A stretch of DNA of 64,000 bases from Fuscovulum blasticum DSM 2131 (GCF_003034965.1 NZ_PZKE01000002.1:1-64000), one strand, 5' to 3'. Shown: positions 25,020 through 34,249, numbered from the stretch's first letter. Numbers and translations are program-made. The notes: generated by a model from the letters alone, not told the origin.

Positions 25020-25226
25020 TCATTTTGTCAGGATCAGCTTGCCCTGACGGGTAATCCTGAGGGTGTAGCATTGGTCATTCAGCAGGATCTGCGCCGTCGC
25101 GCCGCCGCCGGTCAGCTCGATCGCATCGTGCCGGGGCGGGGTTTCCACGGCCCGCAGGAAAGATTCGTTCATGGCATTCATGGTCTTGTCGCCTTCTTGC
25201 TCGTCGGGGTGGATTCGTTCCGGCAT
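25020..25226 (-). CDS. hemP: Hemin uptake protein HemP
   Basis: A 68-residue protein whose C-terminal half (GATAQILLNDQCYTLRITRQ, GKLILTK) is the HemP/HmuP signature. HmuP acts as a positive regulator of heme-receptor genes in rhizobia. It is the first gene of the minus-strand iron unit and divergent from hmuS. Confidence 0.9.
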   Translation of the reverse strand: MPERIHPDEQEGDKTMNAMNESFLRAVETPPRHDAIELTGGGATAQILLNDQCYTLRITRQGKLILTK

Positions 25227-25295
25227 GTCATCCGTCTTCCTCCGGATCGTTGGACAGGCTGGCTCACCCCACCGGGCTGGCTTGGGGAAATTAAT

Positions 25296-25312
25296 CCGAC
25301 AGTTTTAGTCGG
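25296..25312. promoter_or_regulatory. Inverted repeat CCGAC-N7-GTCGG, probable iron-regulator site (hemP side)
   Basis: CCGAC (25296-25300) and GTCGG (25308-25312) flank AGTTTTA. It is 70 bases upstream of hemP and shares the GAC-N7-GTC layout with the site at 25448-25462. Confidence 0.55.
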
Positions 25313-25447
25313 GTGTAAAGGGTGAATCTTTTACTCAGACATTAACCCGGGCGTTTGGCCGCAGGGCGCCCACGCCTCCGCCGCCCTCTTCCGGCCCGAG
25401 GCGGCAGAATCCGGCTTGAACATGCGGCGCGGTTCTTTTAGGAAACA

Positions 25448-25462
25448 TGACTGTATTTGTCA
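25448..25462. promoter_or_regulatory. Inverted repeat TGAC-N7-GTCA, probable iron-regulator site (hmuS side)
   Basis: TGAC (25448-25451) and GTCA (25459-25462) flank TGTATTT, about 94 bases upstream of hmuS. The same layout occurs near hemP. Confidence 0.55.
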
Positions 25463-25555
25463 GGTATCTGCCACTCCCTCGGGCAGCCCTGGCGCCCCCG
25501 CGCCCCAGCCTGTGCCAGAGATGCGCGTCCGCCCCAGTCAAACGGAAGGATGCCC

Positions 25556-26593
25556 ATGGCCAAGCCCGGCCCCGATCAGATTCGCGCCCTGCGCGCCGAA
25601 ACCCCGAAAACCCGCGCCCGCGACTTTGCCACCCAGCTTGGCATTTCTGAAGCCGACCTTGTGGCAGCCCATCTGGGCCATGGCGCAACCGCCATCGAAG
25701 CCGATCCCGACCGGCTGATTCCCTGGGCCGGCCGCCTGGGCGATGTCATGGCGCTGACCCGCAACGAACATTGCGTGCATGAACGCCGCGGCCATTACTC
25801 GGACTATCGCACCGGCGCCTTTGCCGCGATGGTGCTGGACCCCGAGATCGACCTGCGGATCTTTGCCAAACACTGGGTCCATGCCTTCGCGGTGGAAGAA
25901 CCCGGCGAGGACGGGCCGAAGCGCAGCCTTCAGGTGTTCGATGCGGCGGGCGATGCCGTGCACAAGATCTGGCTCAAGCCCGAATCGAAGGGCGAACTCT
26001 TCGCCGATCTGATCGCCAACATGCGCCTGCCGGTGCAGGAACCGTCCCTTGCCCTGGCGCCCCGTGCCGTGGTGGAACCGGCGCGCGAACTGGCCGCCGG
26101 CGCCCCGGCGCTGCGCGATGCCTGGGACGCGATGACCGACACCCATCAGTTCCTCGGGCTGGTGAAAGAGCACAAGATGAACCGGTTGGGCGCCTATCGC
26201 GTGGCGGGTGCGCCCTATGTCCGGCGGCTTGCGCCCGAGGCGGTGACGCTGGTTCTGCAAGGCGCGGCCGAGCAGAAGGTTCCGGTGATGATCTTCGTCG
26301 GCAACCCCGGCTGCATCCAGATTCACGGCGGCCTGATCGAACGCATCGTGCCGATGGGCCCCTGGATCAACGTGATGGACCCCCGCTTCAACCTGCATCT
26401 GCGGGCCGACCGTCTGGCCGAGGTCTATCTGGTGTGGAAACCCACCCGCACCGGCGATGTCTACAGCGTCGAAGGCTTCGCCCCGGATGGCGAGCTGATC
26501 CTGCAGATCTTCGGCTACCGCAAGAACACCCCGCCCGAGCCGTGGATCGCGCTGACGGCCGCCCTGCCCCGGCTGGAAGAGGTGACGGCATGA
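25556..26593 (+). CDS. hmuS: Hemin-degrading factor HmuS
   Basis: A 345-residue cytosolic protein with two HemS/ChuX-type repeats; the N-terminal repeat shows WAGRLGDVMALTRNEHCVHE and the C-terminal one MIFVGNPGCIQIHGG and NLHLRADRLAEVYLVWKPT. It receives imported heme and degrades it or passes it on. The ATG at 25556 was chosen over 25550 because the GGAAGG ribosome site then has a 6-base spacing. The stop overlaps the hmuT start (ATGA). Confidence 0.93.
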   Translation: MAKPGPDQIRALRAETPKTRARDFATQLGISEADLVAAHLGHGATAIEADPDRLIPWAGRLGDVMALTRNEHCVHERRGHYSDYRTGAFAAMVLDPEIDLRIFAKHWVHAFAVEEPGEDGPKRSLQVFDAAGDAVHKIWLKPESKGELFADLIANMRLPVQEPSLALAPRAVVEPARELAAGAPALRDAWDAMTDTHQFLGLVKEHKMNRLGAYRVAGAPYVRRLAPEAVTLVLQGAAEQKVPVMIFVGNPGCIQIHGGLIERIVPMGPWINVMDPRFNLHLRADRLAEVYLVWKPTRTGDVYSVEGFAPDGELILQIFGYRKNTPPEPWIALTAALPRLEEVTA

Positions 26594-27435
26594 TCCGCCG
26601 CTCCGTGCTGGGTCTGGCGCTGGCGCTTGCCGCAGACCCTATCGCCGCCGAAGACGCCCCGCGGGTCATCTCGCTGGGCGGATCGGTGACGGAAATCGTG
26701 GTGGCACTTGGCGCCGGCGACCGGCTGGTCGCCCGCGACACCACCTCAACCTATCCGGCCAGCGTGGAAGCCCTGCCCGATGTGGGATATGTCCGCGCAC
26801 TGTCGGCCGAAGGGGTGCTGGCCCTGTCGCCCGACCTGATCCTGGCGGAAGACGGCGCCGGCCCGCCCGAGGCGGTGGACGTGTTGCAGGCCGCCGGCAT
26901 CGGCTATGTGAAGATCCCCGCCGCGACCACGCCCGAAGGGGTGATCGGCAAGATCACCGCCGTCGCCGCCGCGCTTGAAATGCCCGAGGCGGGCGCGAAA
27001 CTGGCCGCGCAGGTCAGCGCCGACATGGACAGGGTAGCCGCCGCGGTGGCGGGCGTGACCCAGCCGAAGCGCGTGCTCTTCGTGCTGTCGCTGCAAGGCG
27101 GCCGGGTGATGGCCGGCGGCGAAGGCAGCACCGCCGAGGGCATCATCGAACTGGCCGGCGGCGTGAATGCCGCCAGCGGCTTCCAGGGCTACAAGCCGAT
27201 GACGGATGAGGCGATCCTGACCGCCGCGCCGGATGTCATCCTGATGATGAACCGGCATGGCGATGATCCGGGCAGCAATGACGATGTGATGGCGCAGCCC
27301 GCCCTGTCGCAGACCCCCGCCGCCAGGGCCGGCGCGGTGGTGCGGATGGACGGGCTGCTGCTCCTGGGCTTTGGCCCGCGTCTGCCCGAAGCGGCGATGA
27401 CGCTGCACGACGCGCTTTATCCGGCCAAGGGGTAG
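26590..27435 (+). CDS. hmuT: Heme ABC transporter periplasmic binding protein
   Basis: A 281-residue class III binding protein with a signal peptide (to about residue 20, PIAAE) and the family blocks RVISLGGSVTEIVVALGAGD, DVGYVRALSAEGVLALSPDL and GYKPMTDEAILTAAPDVIL. It carries heme across the periplasm to HmuUV. Confidence 0.94.
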   Translation: MIRRSVLGLALALAADPIAAEDAPRVISLGGSVTEIVVALGAGDRLVARDTTSTYPASVEALPDVGYVRALSAEGVLALSPDLILAEDGAGPPEAVDVLQAAGIGYVKIPAATTPEGVIGKITAVAAALEMPEAGAKLAAQVSADMDRVAAAVAGVTQPKRVLFVLSLQGGRVMAGGEGSTAEGIIELAGGVNAASGFQGYKPMTDEAILTAAPDVILMMNRHGDDPGSNDDVMAQPALSQTPAARAGAVVRMDGLLLLGFGPRLPEAAMTLHDALYPAKG

Positions 27436-27439
27436 GACC

Positions 27440-28501
27440 ATGGTCGCCCTGTCGCCCGATCTGACCGGCCTGCGGACACCCGCGCTGCGCCGGTTCCTGA
27501 CGCCAGGGCTGGTGGCGCTGCTGGTCCTCGCCTCGCTCTGGTCGCTCAGCAGCGGCGCGGCGGGTCTGGGGCCGGGGCAGTTGCTGGCCGCCCTGACCGG
27601 CGATGGTCTTTCGGCCCGCGACGAGGTGGTTCTGTATCAGATCCGCCTGCCCCGGCTGGCCATGGGCATTGCCGTGGGCGCGGCGCTGGCCGTGTCGGGG
27701 GCGCTATTGCAGGGGCTGTTCCGCAACCCGCTGGCAGACCCCGGCATCGTGGGCGTGGGCGCAGGCGCGGGCCTGGGCGCGGTGCTGGCCATCGTGCTGG
27801 GCGGGCTGCTGCCCGCGGGCGTTCTGGCGGTGACAGGCAGCCATCTGGTGCCGCTGGCCGCCGCCTTTGGCGGCTGGGTGACAACGCTTCTGCTCTACCG
27901 CATCGCCACCGCAGGCGGACAGACCCGCGTGACGACGCTGCTTCTGGCCGGAATCGCGCTGGCCGCGCTGGCGGGCGCGGCAACGGGCGTGCTGGTCTAT
28001 CTGGCCGATGACCGGCAGTTGCGCGACCTGACCTTCTGGGGAATGGGCTCGCTGGCGGGCGCAACCTGGGGCAAACTGGCGGCGGCGCTGCCGCTGATCG
28101 CGCTGGTTCTGCTGATGATGCCCTTCCTGGCCCGCGCGCTGAACACGCTGGCCCTGGGGGAAGCGCAGGCCGCCCATATGGGCATCGACGTGCAACGGAT
28201 GAAGCGGCGCGCGATCCTTTCGGCGGCGGCGGCCACCGGGGCGGCGGTGGCGGTGTCGGGCGGCATCGGCTTTGTCGGCATCGTGGTGCCCCATCTGCTG
28301 CGGCAGGCGGACGGGCCGGACCACCGGCGCCTCCTGCCCCGCGCGGCGCTGCTGGGCGCGGCCCTGCTGGTGCTGGCCGACCTTCTGTCGCGCAGCATCG
28401 TCGCGCCCGCGGAACTGCCCATCGGGATCATAACCGCCCTTCTGGGCGCGCCGGTCTTCCTGTGGATTCTTCTCAGCCAGCCGTCGGCGGCCCGGGGGTA
28501 A
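27440..28501 (+). CDS. hmuU: Heme ABC transporter permease
   Basis: A 353-residue FecCD-family permease with about ten transmembrane helices. Motifs include LGPGQLLAAL near the N-terminus, RLPRLAMGIAVGAALAVSGA, LQGLFRNPLADPGIVGVGAG and GIGFVGIVVPHLLR. It forms the heme channel. Confidence 0.95.
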   Translation: MVALSPDLTGLRTPALRRFLTPGLVALLVLASLWSLSSGAAGLGPGQLLAALTGDGLSARDEVVLYQIRLPRLAMGIAVGAALAVSGALLQGLFRNPLADPGIVGVGAGAGLGAVLAIVLGGLLPAGVLAVTGSHLVPLAAAFGGWVTTLLLYRIATAGGQTRVTTLLLAGIALAALAGAATGVLVYLADDRQLRDLTFWGMGSLAGATWGKLAAALPLIALVLLMMPFLARALNTLALGEAQAAHMGIDVQRMKRRAILSAAAATGAAVAVSGGIGFVGIVVPHLLRQADGPDHRRLLPRAALLGAALLVLADLLSRSIVAPAELPIGIITALLGAPVFLWILLSQPSAARG

Positions 28502-28502
28502 C

Positions 28503-29282
28503 ATGCTGCAGATCGACGATCTGAAGGTCACGCTGGGCGGCCGCGACATCCTGCATGGCATCTCGCTTCAGGTGCGCCCCGGCGAGGTGGTGGCGATCTG
28601 CGGCCCGAACGGCGCGGGCAAAAGCACGCTTCTGCGCGCCGCCCTGGGCGAGGTTCCCGCGCAGGGCCGGGTCACGCTGAACGGGCAGGATCTGCGGCAG
28701 GGCAAGCCGCAGGCGCTGGCCCGGCTGCGGGCGGTGCTGCCGCAGGACACGCAGGCGGCCTTTCCGTTTACCGTGGCCGAAATCGTGGCCATGGGCCAGG
28801 ACGCCGGCGATTTCGCGCCGGAACCGGGGCTTGTCCGGCGGGCGCTGGCCGAGGTGGGACTGGACCATCTGGCCGATGCCAGCATCCAGACGCTCTCGGG
28901 CGGCGAACGGCAGCGGGCGCATCTGGCCCGCGCGCTGGCGCAGGTCTGGCAGCCGGTCGGCCCGCAGGGCGCGCGCTGGCTGTTTCTTGATGAACCCGTG
29001 GCCAGCCTTGACCTTGGCCACCAGTTGTTCGTGATGCGGCTGATGCGCCGCTATGCCGATGCCGGCGGCGGCGTGGTCGCGGTCATGCACGACCTGAACC
29101 TGACCGCAATGTTCGCCGACCGCATCGCCTTTGTGATCGGCGGCCGGATCGCCGCCTGCGGCCCGCCGGACGCGGTGCTGGACCCCGGCCTGCTGGAACG
29201 CGCCTATGGCTGCCGCATCGCCATGAACACCGCCCCGGCCTCGGGGCCCTGGTTCGTGCCGCAGGCCGCACAGGCGGGCTGA
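28503..29282 (+). CDS. hmuV: Heme ABC transporter ATP-binding protein
   Basis: A 259-residue ATPase with Walker A GPNGAGKST, signature LSGGERQR and Walker B LFLDEPVASLD. It powers heme import by HmuTU and starts 1 base after the hmuU stop. Confidence 0.95.
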   Translation: MLQIDDLKVTLGGRDILHGISLQVRPGEVVAICGPNGAGKSTLLRAALGEVPAQGRVTLNGQDLRQGKPQALARLRAVLPQDTQAAFPFTVAEIVAMGQDAGDFAPEPGLVRRALAEVGLDHLADASIQTLSGGERQRAHLARALAQVWQPVGPQGARWLFLDEPVASLDLGHQLFVMRLMRRYADAGGGVVAVMHDLNLTAMFADRIAFVIGGRIAACGPPDAVLDPGLLERAYGCRIAMNTAPASGPWFVPQAAQAG

Positions 29283-29325
29283 CAGACCGGGTGCCGAATC
29301 GGGTGGCCTGTGTCAGGCTGGGCCG

Positions 29326-30330
29326 ATGTGTGCCACGATCCTGCCCCGTTCCGTGAAACCCGGCGTGCCGCCCACCCCGCGCCCCGAACGCCGCACCCGC
29401 AGCGAGCTGCGCGATGGCATGGTGGTGCCGCCGACCGGGATGGAGGTGATCGTCACCGATCACTGCAACATCGCCTGCCGGCAATGCAACCACGGTTCAC
29501 CCGTCCTGCCGAAATGGTGCGCCGACCCGGACGAAACCGGGCGCACCCTGGCCGCGCTGGCGCAAAGCTACCGGCCGGCCTTCCTGAAATACATCGGAGG
29601 GGAGCCGCTTCTGCACCCCGACCTGCCGGCGGTGATCCGGGCCGGCCGGGCCTCGGGCATCGCGCCGCATCACATGCTGGTCACCAATGGCCTGCTGCTG
29701 GACCGGATGCCGGCCAGCGTCTGGGGCCTGATCGACGAGATCGAGATTTCCCGCTATCCCGGCGCCGGGCTGGACAGCGCCCTTCTGGACCGGGCCCGCC
29801 ACAGGGCGGCGGCGCATGGCGTGCGCTTCACCCTGAACGATTACCCGATGTTCCGGCGCACCTTCACCCGCCGCGAAACCACCGATCCGGCGCTGGTGCA
29901 GGCGGTGTTCCGGGGCTGCAAGATCGCCAATGTCTGGGGCTGCCATGGCGTCTATCGCGGGGCCATCTACCGCTGCCCGCAGTCGATGTATGCGCTGACG
30001 CTGGCCGGGGCCGCAGGGTTTGACGGCCTGCCCATCGAACCCGGGCCAGCCTTCGCGGCGCGGCTTCTGGCCTTTCTGAACGGCGCCGAACCGCTGGCCT
30101 CCTGCCGCTACTGCATCGGCACGGCCGGGCGGAAGGAACCCCATGCGCTGCTGACCCGGCGCGACTGGCCGGCGGATCTGGACGAGCCCGCCGAACAGAT
30201 GATCGACCCGGCGGTGCTGGATCTGACGCTGCGCGAGGTGATCCCGGTGGATGACTGCAAGACCCCCGCCCGCCCCTCGCGCCCGGTGCGGCTGTGGCAA
30301 CGGCTGACCGGGCGGTCTGCGGCGCGGTAA
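29326..30330 (+). CDS. Radical SAM protein with C-terminal cysteine-rich (SPASM-like) region
   Basis: The 334-residue protein has the radical SAM motif C47-x3-C51-x2-C54 in VTDHCNIACRQCN, preceded by a basic tail, then a partial TIM-barrel with FLKYIGGEPLLHPDL. A C-terminal set of cysteines (FRGCKIANVWGCHG, YRCPQS, CRYCIG) suggests additional iron-sulfur binding as in SPASM/Twitch proteins. The substrate is unknown. It follows hmuV by 43 bases but has no known heme role; it converges on the nucleotidyltransferase of the PqqD/HprK-like operon, to which it may functionally belong. Confidence 0.85.
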   Translation: MCATILPRSVKPGVPPTPRPERRTRSELRDGMVVPPTGMEVIVTDHCNIACRQCNHGSPVLPKWCADPDETGRTLAALAQSYRPAFLKYIGGEPLLHPDLPAVIRAGRASGIAPHHMLVTNGLLLDRMPASVWGLIDEIEISRYPGAGLDSALLDRARHRAAAHGVRFTLNDYPMFRRTFTRRETTDPALVQAVFRGCKIANVWGCHGVYRGAIYRCPQSMYALTLAGAAGFDGLPIEPGPAFAARLLAFLNGAEPLASCRYCIGTAGRKEPHALLTRRDWPADLDEPAEQMIDPAVLDLTLREVIPVDDCKTPARPSRPVRLWQRLTGRSAAR

Positions 30331-30347
30331 CTTCGGCCTAGCCGAAG
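30331..30347. terminator. Bidirectional hairpin between radical SAM gene and nucleotidyltransferase operon
   Basis: CTTCGGC (30331-30337) and GCCGAAG (30341-30347) form a perfect stem with a 3-base loop that contains the TAG stop of the minus-strand gene. It can serve both convergent units. Confidence 0.6.
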
Positions 30348-31798
30348 GCCGCCCGCAACAGCCGGAACGGCAGGGCGCGGTATTTCGCCTGCCGCGCCGC
30401 GCTGTCGCCGCCATAGACCAGCCCGCCCGGACAGGATTGCAGGATCAGATCGTGGTCCGCCTCCGTCAGCCTGACCTGCACCCTGAGACGGACCCGCATC
30501 TCCGTCTCGGCCCGCGCGCGGGAATAGATGCGGAAGCGGGCGATGTGGCGGGTTGGGCTGTTCAGCTCCAGCTCAACCCGGCGCAGGGTGGCGGGCGCGG
30601 TGAAGGCCAGTTCCAGCGTCAGCCGGTGGCGGCCCGGTCCGGGGAACGGGATCGGCGCGGTCAGCCCGGCCCCCTGCCCGGCCTGTGCGCCCCGCCCCGC
30701 CCCGGCCTGTGCGCCCCGCCCCGGCCGGGCCAGCGCCAGCACCAGCGGCGGAGCATCGCCGCGCGGCGCGCGCTGGCGGCGTTGCGCAAGGCGCATCCAG
30801 ACCTGCCGCGCCCCGCGTTGCAGCGGGGTCAGATCATCCTCGGGCCGGGCCATCAAAAGCGCCCCCCGGGCCGCCAGCCACCCCGGATGCGGCAGCGCGG
30901 CCAGCCGCTCCAACAGCCCGGCGGGCAGCGGCAGGCCGATCTCCTGCCCCAGATAGCCCAGCCCGATCCGGGCCTGAAACGCCATGGCGCGGTCCTGCAC
31001 AATCGCCTCGACCAGCGTCCAGTCCAGCGCGGGATCGGCAATCAGCTCGGCCGCATCGACCAGCCAGTCGCTATGCGCATGGGCCGACCACGCGCCATGC
31101 GCCAGCGTGATCGCCAGCCGTTCCTCGGGGCGCGGAACCAGCACCGGCTGGCCAAAGAAATCGGCCGGCTGCGCCTGATCCCACAAGGCGGCATCGCGGG
31201 CGGGGTGGAAGTTCGGCCCGTGATAGATGCTGCGATGCAGGTCGATGTCGCCATCCCGCGCATCGTGAAAGTTGATGGCGCGGGCGGTCGGCGCCCGGGC
31301 CACGGCGCAAAGCGCGGTTTCGCCACGCGCCGTCTGCCAGCCTTCTGCGATCAGGATCTGCGCCGCCGCCGCCATATGTTCGGGGCGGACCAGCACATCC
31401 ACATCCTGATGCGCGCGCTGGCGCTGCGCGGCCGGGTTCACCGCCACCCGCGCCGCCCCCTTGAACAGCATCACCGGCACCCCGCCCTGCGCCAGCGCGC
31501 GCAGGATCGGCAGGTTGGCATGAACGCGCATCCGCGATTCCGTCCACAGCTTGCGCTGGATGCCCTTCAGGCGGGGATATTCCGCAAACCGCTCCAGCGC
31601 CGCGCCATGGCGTTCGGCGATGGCGGCCAGAAGGCGATGGTCGGCGAAAACGGCGGCATCCAGATCCTGCGCGGCCAGCCAGCGGGCAAAGTGGTCCAGC
31701 GCCGCCTCGGGCTGCGGCAGCAGGGCCGCCTTCAGCAGCAGGTCGCGCCCGCCCGAAGGCCAGGCCCAGCCGGGGTTGGGAAAGCGGCGGGCGGTCAT
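30338..31798 (-). CDS. Uncharacterised nucleotidyltransferase (NTP_transf_5 family)
   Basis: The 486-residue product matches the uncharacterised nucleotidyltransferase family PF14907. The core shows LFKGAA (residues 111-116), the metal-binding pair D132-V-D134 in AHQDVDVLV and a third acidic site D184-I-D186-L-H188, as expected for a two-metal nucleotidyl transfer. Homologues accompany HprK-like kinases and PqqD-like proteins, including some lasso-peptide loci. The C-terminal 120 residues after an Ala/Gly/Gln-rich linker form an unassigned beta-rich domain. Start at 31798 overlaps the stop of the preceding glycosyltransferase (ATGA). Confidence 0.82.
   Translation of the reverse strand: MTARRFPNPGWAWPSGGRDLLLKAALLPQPEAALDHFARWLAAQDLDAAVFADHRLLAAIAERHGAALERFAEYPRLKGIQRKLWTESRMRVHANLPILRALAQGGVPVMLFKGAARVAVNPAAQRQRAHQDVDVLVRPEHMAAAAQILIAEGWQTARGETALCAVARAPTARAINFHDARDGDIDLHRSIYHGPNFHPARDAALWDQAQPADFFGQPVLVPRPEERLAITLAHGAWSAHAHSDWLVDAAELIADPALDWTLVEAIVQDRAMAFQARIGLGYLGQEIGLPLPAGLLERLAALPHPGWLAARGALLMARPEDDLTPLQRGARQVWMRLAQRRQRAPRGDAPPLVLALARPGRGAQAGAGRGAQAGQGAGLTAPIPFPGPGRHRLTLELAFTAPATLRRVELELNSPTRHIARFRIYSRARAETEMRVRLRVQVRLTEADHDLILQSCPGGLVYGGDSAARQAKYRALPFRLLRAAFG
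30681..30723. repeat. 24-bp tandem repeat in the nucleotidyltransferase linker
   Basis: GCCTGTGCGCCCCGCCCCG occurs at 30681-30699 and again at 30705-30723, 24 bases apart, encoding repeats of RGAQAGxG. The repeat lies in the low-complexity linker and is in frame, so it may vary in length among strains. Confidence 0.75.
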
Positions 31799-32472
31799 GC
31801 GGTGCCCCCGTCCTGCCGGGCGCGCAGCATGGCGCGGCGCGCGGCCAGCAGATAGCCACGGTCCAGCGCGGGATCGCGGCCCGATGACAGGCTGCCCGGC
31901 CGCACCCGGCGCAGGGTCAGCGGTTCGGGCAGTTCCTCGATGGCAACGCCCTGCTCGCGCGCGCGGGCCAGCCAGTCCACCATGTCGCCCCGCCCGCCGG
32001 GCGGATCGAACAGCGGGCCAACGCGGGCAAAGACCGCAAGCGGAAACATCATGCTGGACCGCAGCAGCCCCGGCCTGACCGGCCCCAGCTCCCGCCCGCC
32101 CGCCGCATCGGCGCGGAACAGCCGCAGCGCCGTGCAAGAAATGGCCAGCTCCGGCAGTCGGGCCAGGTGGTCGCGTTGCCGCGCAGCCTTGTCGGGCAAC
32201 CACAGATCATCGGAATCGACCAGCGCCACCACCGGCTGGCCACAGGCCGCAAGGCCGGTGTTGGTGGCGACACCCACCCCGCGATTGTCCTGCCGGATCA
32301 TCCGGACCGCCGCGCCGAAGCCGGCGGCCACATCGGCGGTGGCATCGGTCGATCCGTCATCAACCACAATCACCTCGGCCGGCGCCCAGCCTTGCGCCAG
32401 AACCGACCCGATCGTTTCGGCCAGCGTTATGGCGGCGTTCCAGGCGGGGATCACCACGCTGTAGCCGGTCAT
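31795..32472 (-). CDS. Family 2 glycosyltransferase (second of pair)
   Basis: A 225-residue GT-A enzyme: SVVIPAWNAAITLAETIGSV at the N-terminus, IVVDDGSTDAT and the metal-binding LVDSDDLW. Donor and acceptor are unknown. It has no membrane anchor. Both ends overlap the neighbouring genes by 4 bases, so it is translated together with the kinase-like and nucleotidyltransferase genes. Confidence 0.88.
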   Translation of the reverse strand: MTGYSVVIPAWNAAITLAETIGSVLAQGWAPAEVIVVDDGSTDATADVAAGFGAAVRMIRQDNRGVGVATNTGLAACGQPVVALVDSDDLWLPDKAARQRDHLARLPELAISCTALRLFRADAAGGRELGPVRPGLLRSSMMFPLAVFARVGPLFDPPGGRGDMVDWLARAREQGVAIEELPEPLTLRRVRPGSLSSGRDPALDRGYLLAARRAMLRARQDGGTA

Positions 32473-33218
32473 GCGCTGCCCCCTTCCGCCGGTCGGGGTT
32501 GCAGGGCGAAATCGGGCATCGACCAGCCAAGCGAGGGGTCCGCGCGGCGGCGCTGCATACTGCGCATCAGCGCCCGGGCAAAGCCGCGCCGGTTCAGGTC
32601 GGTCTGGTTGGTGACATTGTCGGTATGACGTCGGTAATACAAAGATATGTCGTCATGCTGCACGAAAGCTGCACCCGTTTCGTACAGGCGAAACAGGTAA
32701 TCCGTATCCTCGCCATGGGTCATGTCGGTCGCGAAAGGGCCGATCCGGTCAATCAGCGCGCGGCGGTAAAGACCGCAGCCAAGCTGGATGCCATGCAGCG
32801 TGACCGTGCGCGCCCCGGCAGCGGGGCGCAGGGTTTCTGACGATATTTCATCAACATAGCACATGCGCCCATAGGTATACCCCGCCTGCGGCGCGGCGGT
32901 CAGGCGGGCAAGGTCATCGGCCAGACGACCCGCCGGGAACACATCGTCGGAATCCAGAAAGGTCACGAACCCCGCCTTCTCCGGCAAAGCCCCCAACCCC
33001 GCATTCCGTGCCGCCGAAACCCCTGAATTCCTTTGGAAAATCACCCGAACGCGCGGGTCCGCCCCAGCCGCCAGCACGGCAGCGGTCTCATCTGTCGAAC
33101 CGTCATCAACCACGATAACCGAAACTCCTCCCGGCACAGGTTGCGACAGAACGGACCGCAAAGCCTGCAACAAAAGGCCGGCCCGGTTGAAGGTGGGCAC
33201 GATCACCGCAACCGTCAT
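32469..33218 (-). CDS. Family 2 glycosyltransferase (first of pair)
   Basis: A 249-residue GT-A enzyme with VIVPTFNRAGLLLQALRSVL, VIVVDDGSTDETAAVL and FLDSDDVFPAGRL. It is related to, but clearly different from, the next glycosyltransferase (they share the GT2 core only). Its start overlaps the end of the HprK-like gene. Confidence 0.9.
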   Translation of the reverse strand: MTVAVIVPTFNRAGLLLQALRSVLSQPVPGGVSVIVVDDGSTDETAAVLAAGADPRVRVIFQRNSGVSAARNAGLGALPEKAGFVTFLDSDDVFPAGRLADDLARLTAAPQAGYTYGRMCYVDEISSETLRPAAGARTVTLHGIQLGCGLYRRALIDRIGPFATDMTHGEDTDYLFRLYETGAAFVQHDDISLYYRRHTDNVTNQTDLNRRGFARALMRSMQRRRADPSLGWSMPDFALQPRPAEGGSA

Positions 33219-34249
33219 ACCCCGCCCCGCCGGATGAAATCACAAATGGCCCCGGCAATCTCGGCCGGGTCGGTGCCCAGATCGACCGCATGGCAGGGCA
33301 GCGCCCGAACCACGGCGGCGGCCAGCGCAAAGGCGGCGGCCCGGTCGCCGGGAATCTGGCTGACACCGGACGGGGCCAGCGCCTGAAAGGCGGATTTCGC
33401 ATCAAGCGGGCGGAAGGTGGTGCGCGGGGCATGGGCCACACGCGGGCACAGCAGCGCCAGCGGGGTGATCTGCGGCACCAGCGCGGCGGGCGCGATCTCA
33501 TCCACCGTCAGTTGCAGCTTGCCCTGCCAGTTGGCTGCGCGCGGGGCCAGCGACAGCCCCAACCGGACAGCGCCGGTGGGGTCTTGCTTCAGGGTGCGGA
33601 AGACCGGGCGCAAGGCCAAGCCACCCTCCAGATCGGCCAGAACGTAGTCATCCCCCACGCTGGACAGCCCGTGCAGCAAGCCGGCCAGAACCGTGCCCGA
33701 CTTGCCGCTGCCGCCGGGACCGGCCAGCAGCACCCCTATCCCGCCAAAGGCCAGCGTCCCGGCATGGATCAGCCCCCGGCGCGGCCCAAGCACCTGCCAG
33801 TGCAGGAAATTTCGCAGCGGCGAGCCGGGTTCCCATGGCGGATAGCCGGTCGGGCCGCGCATGAATTGCAGCCCCCGCCCGGTGGCGCGATCAAAGGCCT
33901 GCCAGAAGCCACGGTCGGGATCATGCGCCAGCAGATAGGGCGTGCCGCGCAAGGCGGCCTCAACCTCGCGCTCCTGAAAATAAGGGGCGGCCCAGAGGGG
34001 ACCGGGCGCGTCCAGCAGCAGGAGTTGCGCGGGACGGGTGGCTGTGGCGGCGGGCTGGCAGATGCCGGTGCGCACCAGATCGGCATAGGCGGGCGCGGTG
34101 CCGCGACAGTCGAAGGCCGTCTCCTCGACCGTGAATCGGGTGATCGGGGCGGCGTTCTGCCAAAGGTTGCCGAACTGCGCGAACATCGCGGCAAGCCCTT
34201 GCGGCAAGGCGGTGGGGTCCAGCGCGACAGCGGCCCCGGCAAGCGTCAT
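33215..34249 (-). CDS. HprK-related kinase
   Basis: The 344-residue protein has a central P-loop G177-P-G-G-S-G-K183-S184 and a Walker-B-like SSVGDDYVLADL (Asp200/Asp201), the layout of HPr serine kinase/phosphorylase-type domains. It lacks the rest of HprK and belongs with the HprK-related kinases encoded next to PqqD-like proteins (the so-called HPr-rel-A group, from memory of family naming). Its target is unknown; no HPr or PTS gene is nearby. The ATG at 34249 overlaps the PqqD-like stop codon. Confidence 0.8.
   Translation of the reverse strand: MTLAGAAVALDPTALPQGLAAMFAQFGNLWQNAAPITRFTVEETAFDCRGTAPAYADLVRTGICQPAATATRPAQLLLLDAPGPLWAAPYFQEREVEAALRGTPYLLAHDPDRGFWQAFDRATGRGLQFMRGPTGYPPWEPGSPLRNFLHWQVLGPRRGLIHAGTLAFGGIGVLLAGPGGSGKSGTVLAGLLHGLSSVGDDYVLADLEGGLALRPVFRTLKQDPTGAVRLGLSLAPRAANWQGKLQLTVDEIAPAALVPQITPLALLCPRVAHAPRTTFRPLDAKSAFQALAPSGVSQIPGDRAAAFALAAAVVRALPCHAVDLGTDPAEIAGAICDFIRRGGV

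Larger units (their letters stand above)
25227..25555. promoter_or_regulatory. Divergent iron-responsive control region between hemP and hmuS
   Basis: This 329-bp gap feeds two divergent iron operons. It contains two inverted repeats of the same layout, GAC-N7-GTC with AT-rich centres, at 25296-25312 and 25448-25462, one near each operon. No ORF with coding character was seen. An AAGG ribosome site for hmuS lies at 25544-25549. Confidence 0.65.

Noticed and set aside
30681-30723. Possible CRISPR or minisatellite
   Set aside because: Only two units of 24 bases in a coding linker; no spacers and no further copies.
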